Source: Mariniblastus sp. (GTDB lineage Bacteria; Planctomycetota; Planctomycetia; Pirellulales; Pirellulaceae). Taken from it: 64,000 nucleotides of DNA. The DNA lies in assembly GCA_022447555.1 (NCBI GenBank), contig JAKVBF010000018.1:1-64000 (forward strand). Reading direction: 5' to 3'. The stretch's first letter is position 1. The number at the start of each line of letters is the position of its first letter. A program made the translations under genes and the position numbers. The notes beneath the pieces were generated by a model that saw only the letters and a list, made by a program, of their open reading frames with translations, searched no databases and was not told where the DNA came from. Positions 53,838 to 61,726 of this stretch are shown piece by piece.

Positions 53838-54473
53838 ATCGCGTCTCTAAAAAACTACCCCTGGCACAATCAATAGCTCCATCGTAGGCGTATCTGTCAA
53901 AGAAAACAATTAACGGCATGATGAGAGGCTCGCTTCCCGCGGCTGCCAACAAAAGGTTTCACCGCAAACGAACGACGTTCGACACAAATGTCAATCCTAG
54001 AGGGCAAATTACGATTTTTTTGAGACGTGTCCACCCTCCCACCATCGTCTGAAAACGCAAATAGTGAACTCACCAAGATTTAAAACGAAACCAATTGAGG
54101 TGCCAACGCGTATACTTCATTGGGGCAGGGCGACTGTTACAGCAGAGGAATCTCTGCCACCCGATTAACGCGTCAACGCCGCAAGCCGTTCGCCTCCCAA
54201 AGGAGCGGACTCGAAGTGAATTTTTTTTATAACAAAATCGACCCCAAAAAAACAAAAACACCCCGACCCAAATTTTTCCAACTTCAAGCCACGACAGCAA
54301 TACCACGATTTAAACAACCGAGTGAAACCGATTGCCTGATGGCTCACTCCATCAATCTATCTTAGACTAGTTAAGTAACACGGCCGGAGTAGTGGTGTCT
54401 TTCCCTCACCATAGCCGGCCAACTTCAGCCTTGCCAAAACAACGCTTAACCACCCACGCCTTTTAAGCAGCCC
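53838..54473. other. Intergenic region, about 640 bases
   Basis: A divergent spacer between the thioredoxin-TPR gene and the HtrA-like gene, which read away from each other. There are A-rich runs near 54230-54270. Two short open frames on opposite strands (54070-54365) overlap each other and show no family. No tRNA or repeat was recognised. Confidence 0.5.
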
Positions 54474-55457
54474 ATGAACATCCTTGCTCCACAATACCGT
54501 TGCCTTTTCGTTTGCATTGCCATGGCTTTAACCTATGAGCGACAGACCTTTGGTCAAGAAACGATTGAAGATCTGGAAGCCATTGAAGAGAAGGTTCAAA
54601 AAGTCGTAACTGACAACATGGAATCTTGCGTGGCGATCAGTGATCGAATTGGTTTTGGCAGTGGCGTCATTATCAACGAAAAGGGGCTAATACTGACTGC
54701 CGGCCACGTGATTTCCCCAAGGGGAGAGTTAGTGATCATTTTCCCTAGTGGGCGGCGAGCCCGCGCCAAATCGTTAGGGCGGAACTTGTCAGTCGACGCA
54801 GGAATGGCTCAAATCCTTGAACCCGGACCATGGCCCTTTGTCAAACTTGCTGACAGCCCCCCTGAAAATGGTGAATGGGTCGTTGCCTTGGGACATTCCG
54901 GAGGATTTGAGCTAGGAAGAAAACCCCCGGTCCGAACGGGCCGCGCCTTGGGAGATCGCCGAGGACAGCTCGTGACTGATGCCACTTTGATCGGCGGTGA
55001 CTCGGGAGGCCCTCTGTTCAACCTTGATGGCGAGTTGGTGGCCATCCATAGCTCCATCGGTGACAACATTGCGCAGAACCGCCATGTTTACGTATCCACC
55101 TATGAGAAATACTGGGATAGGATGTTGGCCGGTGAATCTTGGGGACGCTTACCCGACTTAATCGAGTCTGAACCCCCTCTTGAGTTAAAGGCTAAACGGC
55201 CTCGGATGGGAGTGACGATCCGCACCAATCGCCAAGGAGCAGTGGTCAGTTCGGTTCAGCCTAACGGTCCGGCTCAAAAGGCGGGCATCCAACCCGGCGA
55301 CCGAATCACTCAATTCAATGGAATCGCCATTACATCTGCTGACCAATTGATTAAGTTGATTTCCACCAAGCAGGTGGGGCAAGTCTTTGAGGTAGAATTC
55401 CAACGAAATCGCGTTTACTACAAGGTTGAAGTTCGACTCGCCGCCGCCATCGACTAA
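54474..55457 (+). CDS. HtrA-like trypsin-fold protease with PDZ domain
   Basis: A 327-residue exported protease. A short signal peptide (about 1-28) precedes the trypsin fold with H78 (LTAGHV), D108 (SVDAGM) and S177 (GGDSGGP). A PDZ domain follows at about 240-325 (MGVTIRTNRQGAVVSSVQPNGPAQKAGIQPGDRI). The intact triad predicts activity on unfolded exported proteins, as in HtrA/DegP. The next gene is 32 bases downstream and encodes a degenerate relative, so the two are likely co-expressed. The start is ATG 54474. Confidence 0.93.
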   Translation: MNILAPQYRCLFVCIAMALTYERQTFGQETIEDLEAIEEKVQKVVTDNMESCVAISDRIGFGSGVIINEKGLILTAGHVISPRGELVIIFPSGRRARAKSLGRNLSVDAGMAQILEPGPWPFVKLADSPPENGEWVVALGHSGGFELGRKPPVRTGRALGDRRGQLVTDATLIGGDSGGPLFNLDGELVAIHSSIGDNIAQNRHVYVSTYEKYWDRMLAGESWGRLPDLIESEPPLELKAKRPRMGVTIRTNRQGAVVSSVQPNGPAQKAGIQPGDRITQFNGIAITSADQLIKLISTKQVGQVFEVEFQRNRVYYKVEVRLAAAID

Positions 55458-55478
55458 ACCTTGGTCTTTCACCCCTTC

Positions 55479-55483
55479 GAGGA
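55479..55483 (+). promoter_or_regulatory. Shine-Dalgarno GAGGA of the pseudo-protease gene
   Basis: GAGGA ends six bases before the ATG at 55490. It supports that start and an independently translated second gene of the pair. Confidence 0.65.
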
Positions 55484-55489
55484 AAACGG

Positions 55490-56752
55490 ATGAGTTCCTG
55501 CACGATCAGAAATCGCCTGCCCACTCTGCTACTAGCGGTTATCCTCGGGGCCCTGTGCGCTCCTGTCAGTGCTCAGAAAATGAATCGCGAGATGCGTTCC
55601 ATTTTTGAAAGCATGCTATCCGAACTGCCGTCGGACCTACGAGCAAAATTCAGCCAAGCCATTGAAAACGAAGATCCATCCATTGAATTCACTCCCGATG
55701 AATTTAGGCGATTCCGGAACCATCCGATCAATCCGTTTGATGGAATCAATGACATTGATCCCAAAGACCTAGACGGCAGTATTAAATTAACATTTGAATT
55801 ACCGAGCCTCCGAAACCGGCCCATCGGTCCGTACGAAAGGCAGGGCAGAAGTTTACGGCGTCGGCTAAGACCTGCGATATCAGAGGCAACCTTGGCAACG
55901 GTCAAATTCGTTGCCGATGGTGAACCACTTGCCTTGGGCACCATCGTTGACCCATCCGGTCTGATCTTAACAAAAGCGTCAGAAATAGAGGTGGAGGGCC
56001 TGCTAGAATGCCATGTTGGCCGCATGGAAATCTTCCCGGCTGACGTCCTTGCAATAGACGACCGAAACGATTTGGCTTTGGTCAAAATTAACGCGATTGA
56101 TCTTCCGGTCGTGAAATGGTACGACCGACAGCCACAACCAGGCAGCTTTGTTCTGACACCCAACGAAATCAATCAAGTGGCATGCTATGGAACGTACGGG
56201 ACCGTCCCGAGATCCGTGGTTGGAGCCAATCAGGCCTTCCTTGGCGTAGGCCCGCGAACGTCGGATCAGGGCGTCACGATCGACACGGTCTCACGCAACA
56301 GCGCCGCCGATCGCGCTGGACTCCTTCCCGGTGATATTATTACCCAATTGGATGAGACCAACATGCAAGACGTGACCGACCTTGTGAATACCATTCGGGG
56401 GCGGCGCCCTGGCGAATCCATCTCCATTCACTTCCTAAGGGGAGGCGAACCACAATTGACCCAAGCCATTTTGGCAGGCAGAGATATTTCTGGAGAACGC
56501 GCCGCTCGATATAAAATGATGTCCCGACTGGGTGCTATTCCAAACCGACGGGCCGATGAGTTCCCGGTGGTTTTCCAGCATGATTGTCCGCTATTGCCAG
56601 AACAGTGCGGGGGCCCAGTCACCGATCTTGAAGGAAACGTGATTGGCATTAACATTGCCCGAAACAATCGATCGGCAAGCTATGCGATACCGAGTTCCCA
56701 CGTGAGGAATGTTTTGAACAGCCTGCGAGATCAGGCAGACCTAAACGAATGA
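55490..56752 (+). CDS. Catalytically degenerate HtrA-like protein with an inserted PDZ domain
   Basis: A 420-residue exported protein related to the upstream protease. After the signal peptide (about 1-28) there is a basic, mostly helical part, then the first trypsin-like barrel: LTKAS at 160-164 puts Ser where His is expected, and RNDLALVKI keeps Asp194. A PDZ domain (about 245-330, AFLGVGPRTSD... RAGLLPGD) comes next, and only then the strand EQCGGPVTD, with Cys373 where the nucleophile Ser of GNSGGP would be. It therefore lacks the His and has Ser to Cys at the nucleophile. The likely role is regulatory or binding. GAGGA precedes the ATG. Confidence 0.85.
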   Translation: MSSCTIRNRLPTLLLAVILGALCAPVSAQKMNREMRSIFESMLSELPSDLRAKFSQAIENEDPSIEFTPDEFRRFRNHPINPFDGINDIDPKDLDGSIKLTFELPSLRNRPIGPYERQGRSLRRRLRPAISEATLATVKFVADGEPLALGTIVDPSGLILTKASEIEVEGLLECHVGRMEIFPADVLAIDDRNDLALVKINAIDLPVVKWYDRQPQPGSFVLTPNEINQVACYGTYGTVPRSVVGANQAFLGVGPRTSDQGVTIDTVSRNSAADRAGLLPGDIITQLDETNMQDVTDLVNTIRGRRPGESISIHFLRGGEPQLTQAILAGRDISGERAARYKMMSRLGAIPNRRADEFPVVFQHDCPLLPEQCGGPVTDLEGNVIGINIARNNRSASYAIPSSHVRNVLNSLRDQADLNE

Positions 56753-56794
56753 CTTCAAGCCCCGCGATTTAAACAACGGACTCACCAAAACTCC

Positions 56795-58231
56795 CTAGCG
56801 ATCGAAACTAGATTTGTGACGCAAGATATGGTGATAATGCTGGGCGAACCGGTGAGCCTCATCCCGCACATATTGCAGTAACCTCAGTCCAAACGAGTGA
56901 CGACTCAACATCAATGGCTCCGTGATCCCTGGTCGAAAAATTTCTTCGTTTTTCTTGGCCAAAGCCAAAACGACAGGGGGAGGGATTTGCAGCGATTCAA
57001 ACGCACTCATCGCCGCGCTCAACTGACCTTTGCCTCCATCAATTAACAGAATGTCGGGAAACACGTCCTGTTCGTCATATAGCCTCTGAAAACGCCTCGA
57101 GACCACTTCGTGAATACTCCTGAAGTCATCTATTCCTTTCACTTCCTTAATTTTGAAGCGGCGATAGCCTGGCTTAAAAGGCAGGCCGTCAATGAACTTC
57201 ACGAGACTCGCGACCGTTTCACCCCCTCCGAGGTGCGCAATATCTACACCCTCGATCGTCCGGGGGATCTCTTTCAAACCCAGTACTTTTTTCAAACCCG
57301 CTAAACCTTTTTTGGGGTCAATGTAAAAGACTTCGGGTTGCACATGGGTGTCCAAGTCACCCCGTTCATCCAATGACTCAAGCATTGTGATTTCATCACG
57401 CAGTTTGGCCGCCCGCTCGAACTCCAGATTTTGTGATGCCTGCTGCATCTCCTCTTGCAGCTGTTTCAAAAGACGCGTTTTATTGCCGGTCAAGAAAAGC
57501 TGCAATCGCTTGATGTCCTTTCGATATTCTGACTTCGTGATCCTGAGATTACAGGGAGCTGTGCATTGCTTAATGCTGGCCAACAGGCAGGGACGAAACC
57601 ATTTCCACCTCTCGTCCGTCTCGTCAATATCCAAAGAACAGGTACGAAATTTAAATATCTTCTGCATCACCTGCACGGCACCACGGAGGCTACCCGCATT
57701 GGGAAAGGGCCCATAAAGCTTGACGCCGCTCGTATCGGGTTCACGAGTCACCTCGACACGCGGAAAATCTTCGCGAGTTGTGATTTGCAGATAGGGAAAA
57801 GACTTGTCATCCTTCAACTCTTTGTTGTGACGTGGCTGAACATCCTTGATCAACCTCGACTCAACCAACAACGCATCCACCTCGCTCTCGCAGGGAATGA
57901 AATCCGCGTCGCATATTTCATGGACCCAACTCGCTATACGCGAATCCAATAGAGCCGTCTTTTGGAAATAACTTCCTGCTCTTGATCTCAGATTCTTGGC
58001 CTTGCCCACATAGATCACAACGCCAACCGCGTCTTTCATCAAATAGACACCTGGCTGGATCGGAAATTCTTTTACTTTTGCTGCCGTCTCTCGATAGGCG
58101 ACAGGCCCGGACGGTGATGTTGGAGCCTCGACAGAGTCCGTATCGGAAGCCGACACCCGAGCGATTTCCGAATCGCGGCCTAACTCTGGCGTATCAGATT
58201 CATCATTTTGATTGGGTTCCGCTTCAGACAT
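56795..58231 (-). CDS. uvrC: Excinuclease ABC subunit C, without HhH domain
   Basis: A 478-residue nucleotide-excision repair nuclease. The GIY-YIG domain covers about 58-92 (QPGVYLMKDAVG, VIYVGKAKNLRSR). The UVR coiled motif is near 260-290 (LEFERAAKLRDEI). The RNase H-like nuclease domain ends the protein with IEGVDIAHL, LLIDGGKGQL and RDEAHRFA (D, D and H of the 5' incision site). Typical UvrC has about 600 residues and closes with a helix-hairpin-helix pair, which is absent here. The N-terminal 45 residues are acidic and disordered. It lies 90 bases downstream of the phosphomutase gene. Confidence 0.92.
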   Translation of the reverse strand: MSEAEPNQNDESDTPELGRDSEIARVSASDTDSVEAPTSPSGPVAYRETAAKVKEFPIQPGVYLMKDAVGVVIYVGKAKNLRSRAGSYFQKTALLDSRIASWVHEICDADFIPCESEVDALLVESRLIKDVQPRHNKELKDDKSFPYLQITTREDFPRVEVTREPDTSGVKLYGPFPNAGSLRGAVQVMQKIFKFRTCSLDIDETDERWKWFRPCLLASIKQCTAPCNLRITKSEYRKDIKRLQLFLTGNKTRLLKQLQEEMQQASQNLEFERAAKLRDEITMLESLDERGDLDTHVQPEVFYIDPKKGLAGLKKVLGLKEIPRTIEGVDIAHLGGGETVASLVKFIDGLPFKPGYRRFKIKEVKGIDDFRSIHEVVSRRFQRLYDEQDVFPDILLIDGGKGQLSAAMSAFESLQIPPPVVLALAKKNEEIFRPGITEPLMLSRHSFGLRLLQYVRDEAHRFAQHYHHILRHKSSFDR

Positions 58232-58321
58232 AAGAGGCGCTTAACGATTGATGGTTTCGGCAAAAGTGCTTTTTGTTCCGTTCAGATTCCACAAACTTGC
58301 GATCCGCATCCTACCACGATA

Positions 58322-60145
58322 CTAAACGGAATTTGCAAAATCTTGCAGCGTTTGCTGATACCCAGCAATTCTTTGGGCCATCTCTTCCTTGGTCTTTTCG
58401 AGATCATGGATGAATTCGGGGGCGACATAGGCAAAAAGATAAAATTTAACCTTCGGCTCGGTACCTGAAGGTCGCGCTGCAATGAAGTTACCCGCAATCT
58501 CCGTGTCCAAGAAAACAAGATTATAGCGCGGCCCCGCTAAAGGTTGGCTTTTGCCATCGGCCATAACCGTCAAACCCTGAAGATAATCCCGCCTTCCAGT
58601 CACCTTCAAATCCCCGAGTTCCCCGGGCATATCCGATCGAAACTTATCCATCAAAGCCGTCATCCGTCTCATCCCATCCGAACCTTCCATGCGAATCGTC
58701 GTCAGCGCTTCAGCGTGAAACCCGTATTTTAAATAAAGTTGGTCTAAGTATTGATGGACCGAAATCCCTTGCGATTTGACCCAAGCGGCTAATTGACTCA
58801 TCAACATGCAAGCCACAGCGCCATCCTTGTCACGGCAATAGTCGCCGACCAAATAACCGTGAGACTCTTCGAAACCAATCAAAAAATCATCTGGACCCTC
58901 GCGGTCCACCACGTCACAAATCCATTTGAAGCCAACCAGATTTTCCGAAAAGCAGCGAACGCCATAGGATTCGGCAATCCTTCGAGCCATCAGGGTCGTC
59001 ACCAACGTCGTGACGATGTATTTCTGAGCGTCGAGCGCGCCTTGTTTTTCCGCCCCAGCCAAAACAAACTCGGTTAACAACACACCCAATTGATTTCCAT
59101 TGAAAGTTTCCCAGTCTTTTTGCAAGTCGACCGTTTTGGGGGCCGCAGCACCCAAACGATCGCAATCGGGATCGGAGGCCATGATCAACTCCGCGCCCGT
59201 TCTTTTGGCGTGCTCGATGATCTCGGTAAAAATTTCTTTATTCTCAGGATTGGAAACATGCCCCGGAACATTAGGGAAATCACCATCCGGCTCGCGATGA
59301 GGCTCGTAAATCTCGAGATCGTTAAAACCAACTTTCTTTAAAAGCGAGCTGACGTTGAATTCGCCGACACCGTGTAACGGCGAATAGATGATCTTTAAAT
59401 CGCGCGGACCGGCAACGCTATGTTGCAGATGAGATTGCATCAAAGCTTGGTCCGTTTCCTCGCAACAAAAAACAATCGAACCAGCCTGAACAGACGCCTC
59501 AAAATCTGCGATTTCGAATCGCTCTACTTTTTCGACCCGCTGGATGACACCTTGATCATGGGGAGGTATGAGCTGAGCGCCACTGGACCAGTAAACCTTC
59601 ACGGCGTTATCCGAGGGCGGATTGTGACTGGCGGTTACCATAATGCCACAATCACACTCCTTCAAACGAATCAGGAACGAGAGCTCCGGTGTGCTTCGGT
59701 AATCGTCAAGAAAATAGACCTGAAAACCTCGAGCCACCAGAATGCCCGCGCACAACTCAGCAAACTCTCGACTCCGGTGGCGTGTGTCGTAGGCGATCGC
59801 GGCCGACCAAGGACCCTCAGGCTTGGTGGCATGAACGTAGTCGGCCAGACCTTTGGCACTTTCACCAATGGTCCTCACGTTGATCGCATTGCAGCCAATC
59901 GGATACATCTTCCCTCGCCGCCCGCCAGTTCCAAAGGGCAGCACGGTCCAGAATACATCATCTAACACCTGCCATTTCCCAGCCATCACATGTTCAACCA
60001 CTTGGGGTGCGTACTCGCGGTAACTTGGATCGGTCAACCAAATCAGGATATTTTCAGCAGCCGAGGGTGTTAATTCGTTGGCCCTCAAAGCAATATCAAT
60101 TCGTTGCTGGCAGGTTTTGAGTTCGTTGGCGTTATTATCAGACAT
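58322..60145 (-). CDS. Phosphohexomutase, phosphoglucomutase/phosphomannomutase type
   Basis: A 607-residue alpha-D-phosphohexomutase. The phosphoserine loop is TASHNPPSDNAVK, with GGRRGKMYPIGCNAINVRT as the N-terminal element. The Mg loop is ASDPDCDRLG, the sugar-binding loop is FEESHGYLVG, and the phosphate-binding loop is RPSGTEPKVKFY. The length (about 600) and the ES in the sugar loop resemble PGM2-like/PgcA enzymes acting on glucose or mannose phosphates. The start is ATG 60145. It is divergent from another phosphohexomutase (60342). Confidence 0.92.
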   Translation of the reverse strand: MSDNNANELKTCQQRIDIALRANELTPSAAENILIWLTDPSYREYAPQVVEHVMAGKWQVLDDVFWTVLPFGTGGRRGKMYPIGCNAINVRTIGESAKGLADYVHATKPEGPWSAAIAYDTRHRSREFAELCAGILVARGFQVYFLDDYRSTPELSFLIRLKECDCGIMVTASHNPPSDNAVKVYWSSGAQLIPPHDQGVIQRVEKVERFEIADFEASVQAGSIVFCCEETDQALMQSHLQHSVAGPRDLKIIYSPLHGVGEFNVSSLLKKVGFNDLEIYEPHREPDGDFPNVPGHVSNPENKEIFTEIIEHAKRTGAELIMASDPDCDRLGAAAPKTVDLQKDWETFNGNQLGVLLTEFVLAGAEKQGALDAQKYIVTTLVTTLMARRIAESYGVRCFSENLVGFKWICDVVDREGPDDFLIGFEESHGYLVGDYCRDKDGAVACMLMSQLAAWVKSQGISVHQYLDQLYLKYGFHAEALTTIRMEGSDGMRRMTALMDKFRSDMPGELGDLKVTGRRDYLQGLTVMADGKSQPLAGPRYNLVFLDTEIAGNFIAARPSGTEPKVKFYLFAYVAPEFIHDLEKTKEEMAQRIAGYQQTLQDFANSV

Positions 60146-60341
60146 GATTTTATTAAAAAAGGGTCATTAGCTAGTCACTCCACACCCGGATGGTTGAGTC
60201 GAACAGAGATTGCATCAATACTTGAAGGATTGACAGGACGTTTCGGCCCGACTCCGATCCCCATCAGGGAGAGACTCGATTTTAAATCCGGCCGAAACAT
60301 TCACACAACCCGGTAACAATCCAACCAAGCAACCACCCTTC

Positions 60342-61691
60342 ATGAGCGAACCCATCATTAGCGTTTCAGGTCTGCGTGGCATCGTCGGCCAATCGTTGGA
60401 CCCCATTCTTGCGATCAAATACTGCACAGCCTACCTCAGCTTGCTGGGGCACTCGGGAACCGTGGTCGTCACACGAGACGGGCGCACCTCTGGGGCAATG
60501 CTGGCCCAAGCCATCTGCAGCGGCGCTGCAGCCGCCGGATTTGACGTTCTCTACGCGGACGTCGCGGCCACACCCACGACCGGTGTTCTGGTCCGTCAAC
60601 ACAAGGCGGTCGCCGGCTTCCAGATATCAGCCAGCCACAATCCTCCCGAATACAACGGAATAAAATTATTCGGCTCGGACGGCCGAGTGATTCCGGCGAA
60701 CCAAGGAGAACAAGTCATCACCGCCTATCGATCAACCATGGAACCCTGGGTCCCTTTCGAAAAAATCGGTAAAATTCGGCGGCTGGAAGAGACCACGGAC
60801 CGACATCTCGAACTGGTCTTGTCGACGGTCAATCGTGAGGCCATTGCCCAAAAACATTTTAAAGTTTTGCTCGACAGCAATCACGGCGCCGGCTCGGTGA
60901 TGGGTCGACGCTTACTAGAGCAGCTCGGTTGCGAATATGAGATCACCGGAGATCAACCCGACGGTCACTTCCGACACCCCCCCGAACCTACCCAGACCAA
61001 CCTTCAAGCGGTTGCTCAGTCTGCGCTCTCCTATGGCGCTGATGTCGTGTTCTGCCAGGACCCCGATGCCGACCGATTGGCCGTGATTGACGAGAAAGGC
61101 CATTATATCGGCGAGGAATACACCCTTGCCATTACAGCAAACCGCGCCCTTTCTCTAAACCCTGGGCCGATGGTCATCAACTGCTCATCGAGTCGCATGT
61201 CGGCTGACATCGCTGAACATTACGGCAGCGAACTCCACCTGAGTGCCGTTGGAGAGGCCAATGTGACCGATCGAATGATCCAACTCTCCGCCACCTATGG
61301 GGGTGAGGGAAATGGAGGGCCCATTGACCCGAGAGTCGGATACGTGCGAGACAGCTTCGTAGGCATGGCCCAAATCCTGGATGCGATGGCAGCCAGCGGC
61401 AAATCGATCAGCGAACTTGTGGCCGATTTGCCTAGCTATCAAATACACAAAACCACTGTCGCCATCCAACGGGCCCAAATTCCAGAACTGTTCACGCAAC
61501 TCAAAGCGACTTTTCCGACTGCCACACTCAATAGCATGGATGGTCTTAGACTTGACTGGCCGGATAAATGGATGCTAGTCCGCCCAAGCAATACCGAACC
61601 GATCGTGCGAGCAATCTCGGAAGCCAAAACACAAGAAGAAGCCCAATCACTTTGCGACACCGCCAGTCAACTGGCTGAACGCTTAGCCTGA
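60342..61691 (+). CDS. Phosphohexomutase, probable phosphoglucosamine mutase (GlmM-like)
   Basis: A 449-residue mutase. Motifs are SGLRGIVGQSL, ISASHNPPEYNG with active-site Ser97, CQDPDADRLAVID for Mg, GGEGNGG for the sugar loop, and VRPSNTEPIVRAI for phosphate. The GEGNGG loop is commonly seen in archaeal-type GlmM/ManB proteins. It could convert glucosamine-6-phosphate to glucosamine-1-phosphate for cell-wall synthesis, but substrate identity is not decided. The ATG 60342 is 196 bases from the divergent neighbour. Confidence 0.9.
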   Translation: MSEPIISVSGLRGIVGQSLDPILAIKYCTAYLSLLGHSGTVVVTRDGRTSGAMLAQAICSGAAAAGFDVLYADVAATPTTGVLVRQHKAVAGFQISASHNPPEYNGIKLFGSDGRVIPANQGEQVITAYRSTMEPWVPFEKIGKIRRLEETTDRHLELVLSTVNREAIAQKHFKVLLDSNHGAGSVMGRRLLEQLGCEYEITGDQPDGHFRHPPEPTQTNLQAVAQSALSYGADVVFCQDPDADRLAVIDEKGHYIGEEYTLAITANRALSLNPGPMVINCSSSRMSADIAEHYGSELHLSAVGEANVTDRMIQLSATYGGEGNGGPIDPRVGYVRDSFVGMAQILDAMAASGKSISELVADLPSYQIHKTTVAIQRAQIPELFTQLKATFPTATLNSMDGLRLDWPDKWMLVRPSNTEPIVRAISEAKTQEEAQSLCDTASQLAERLA

Positions 61692-61726
61692 TTACCAGTT
61701 CGGTAAGGAAAGGAAAAACAGAGACC

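Noticed and set aside
54070-54365. Two overlapping short frames in the spacer before the HtrA-like gene
   Set aside because: They lie opposite each other, show no conserved motifs and include A-rich runs that create frames by chance.
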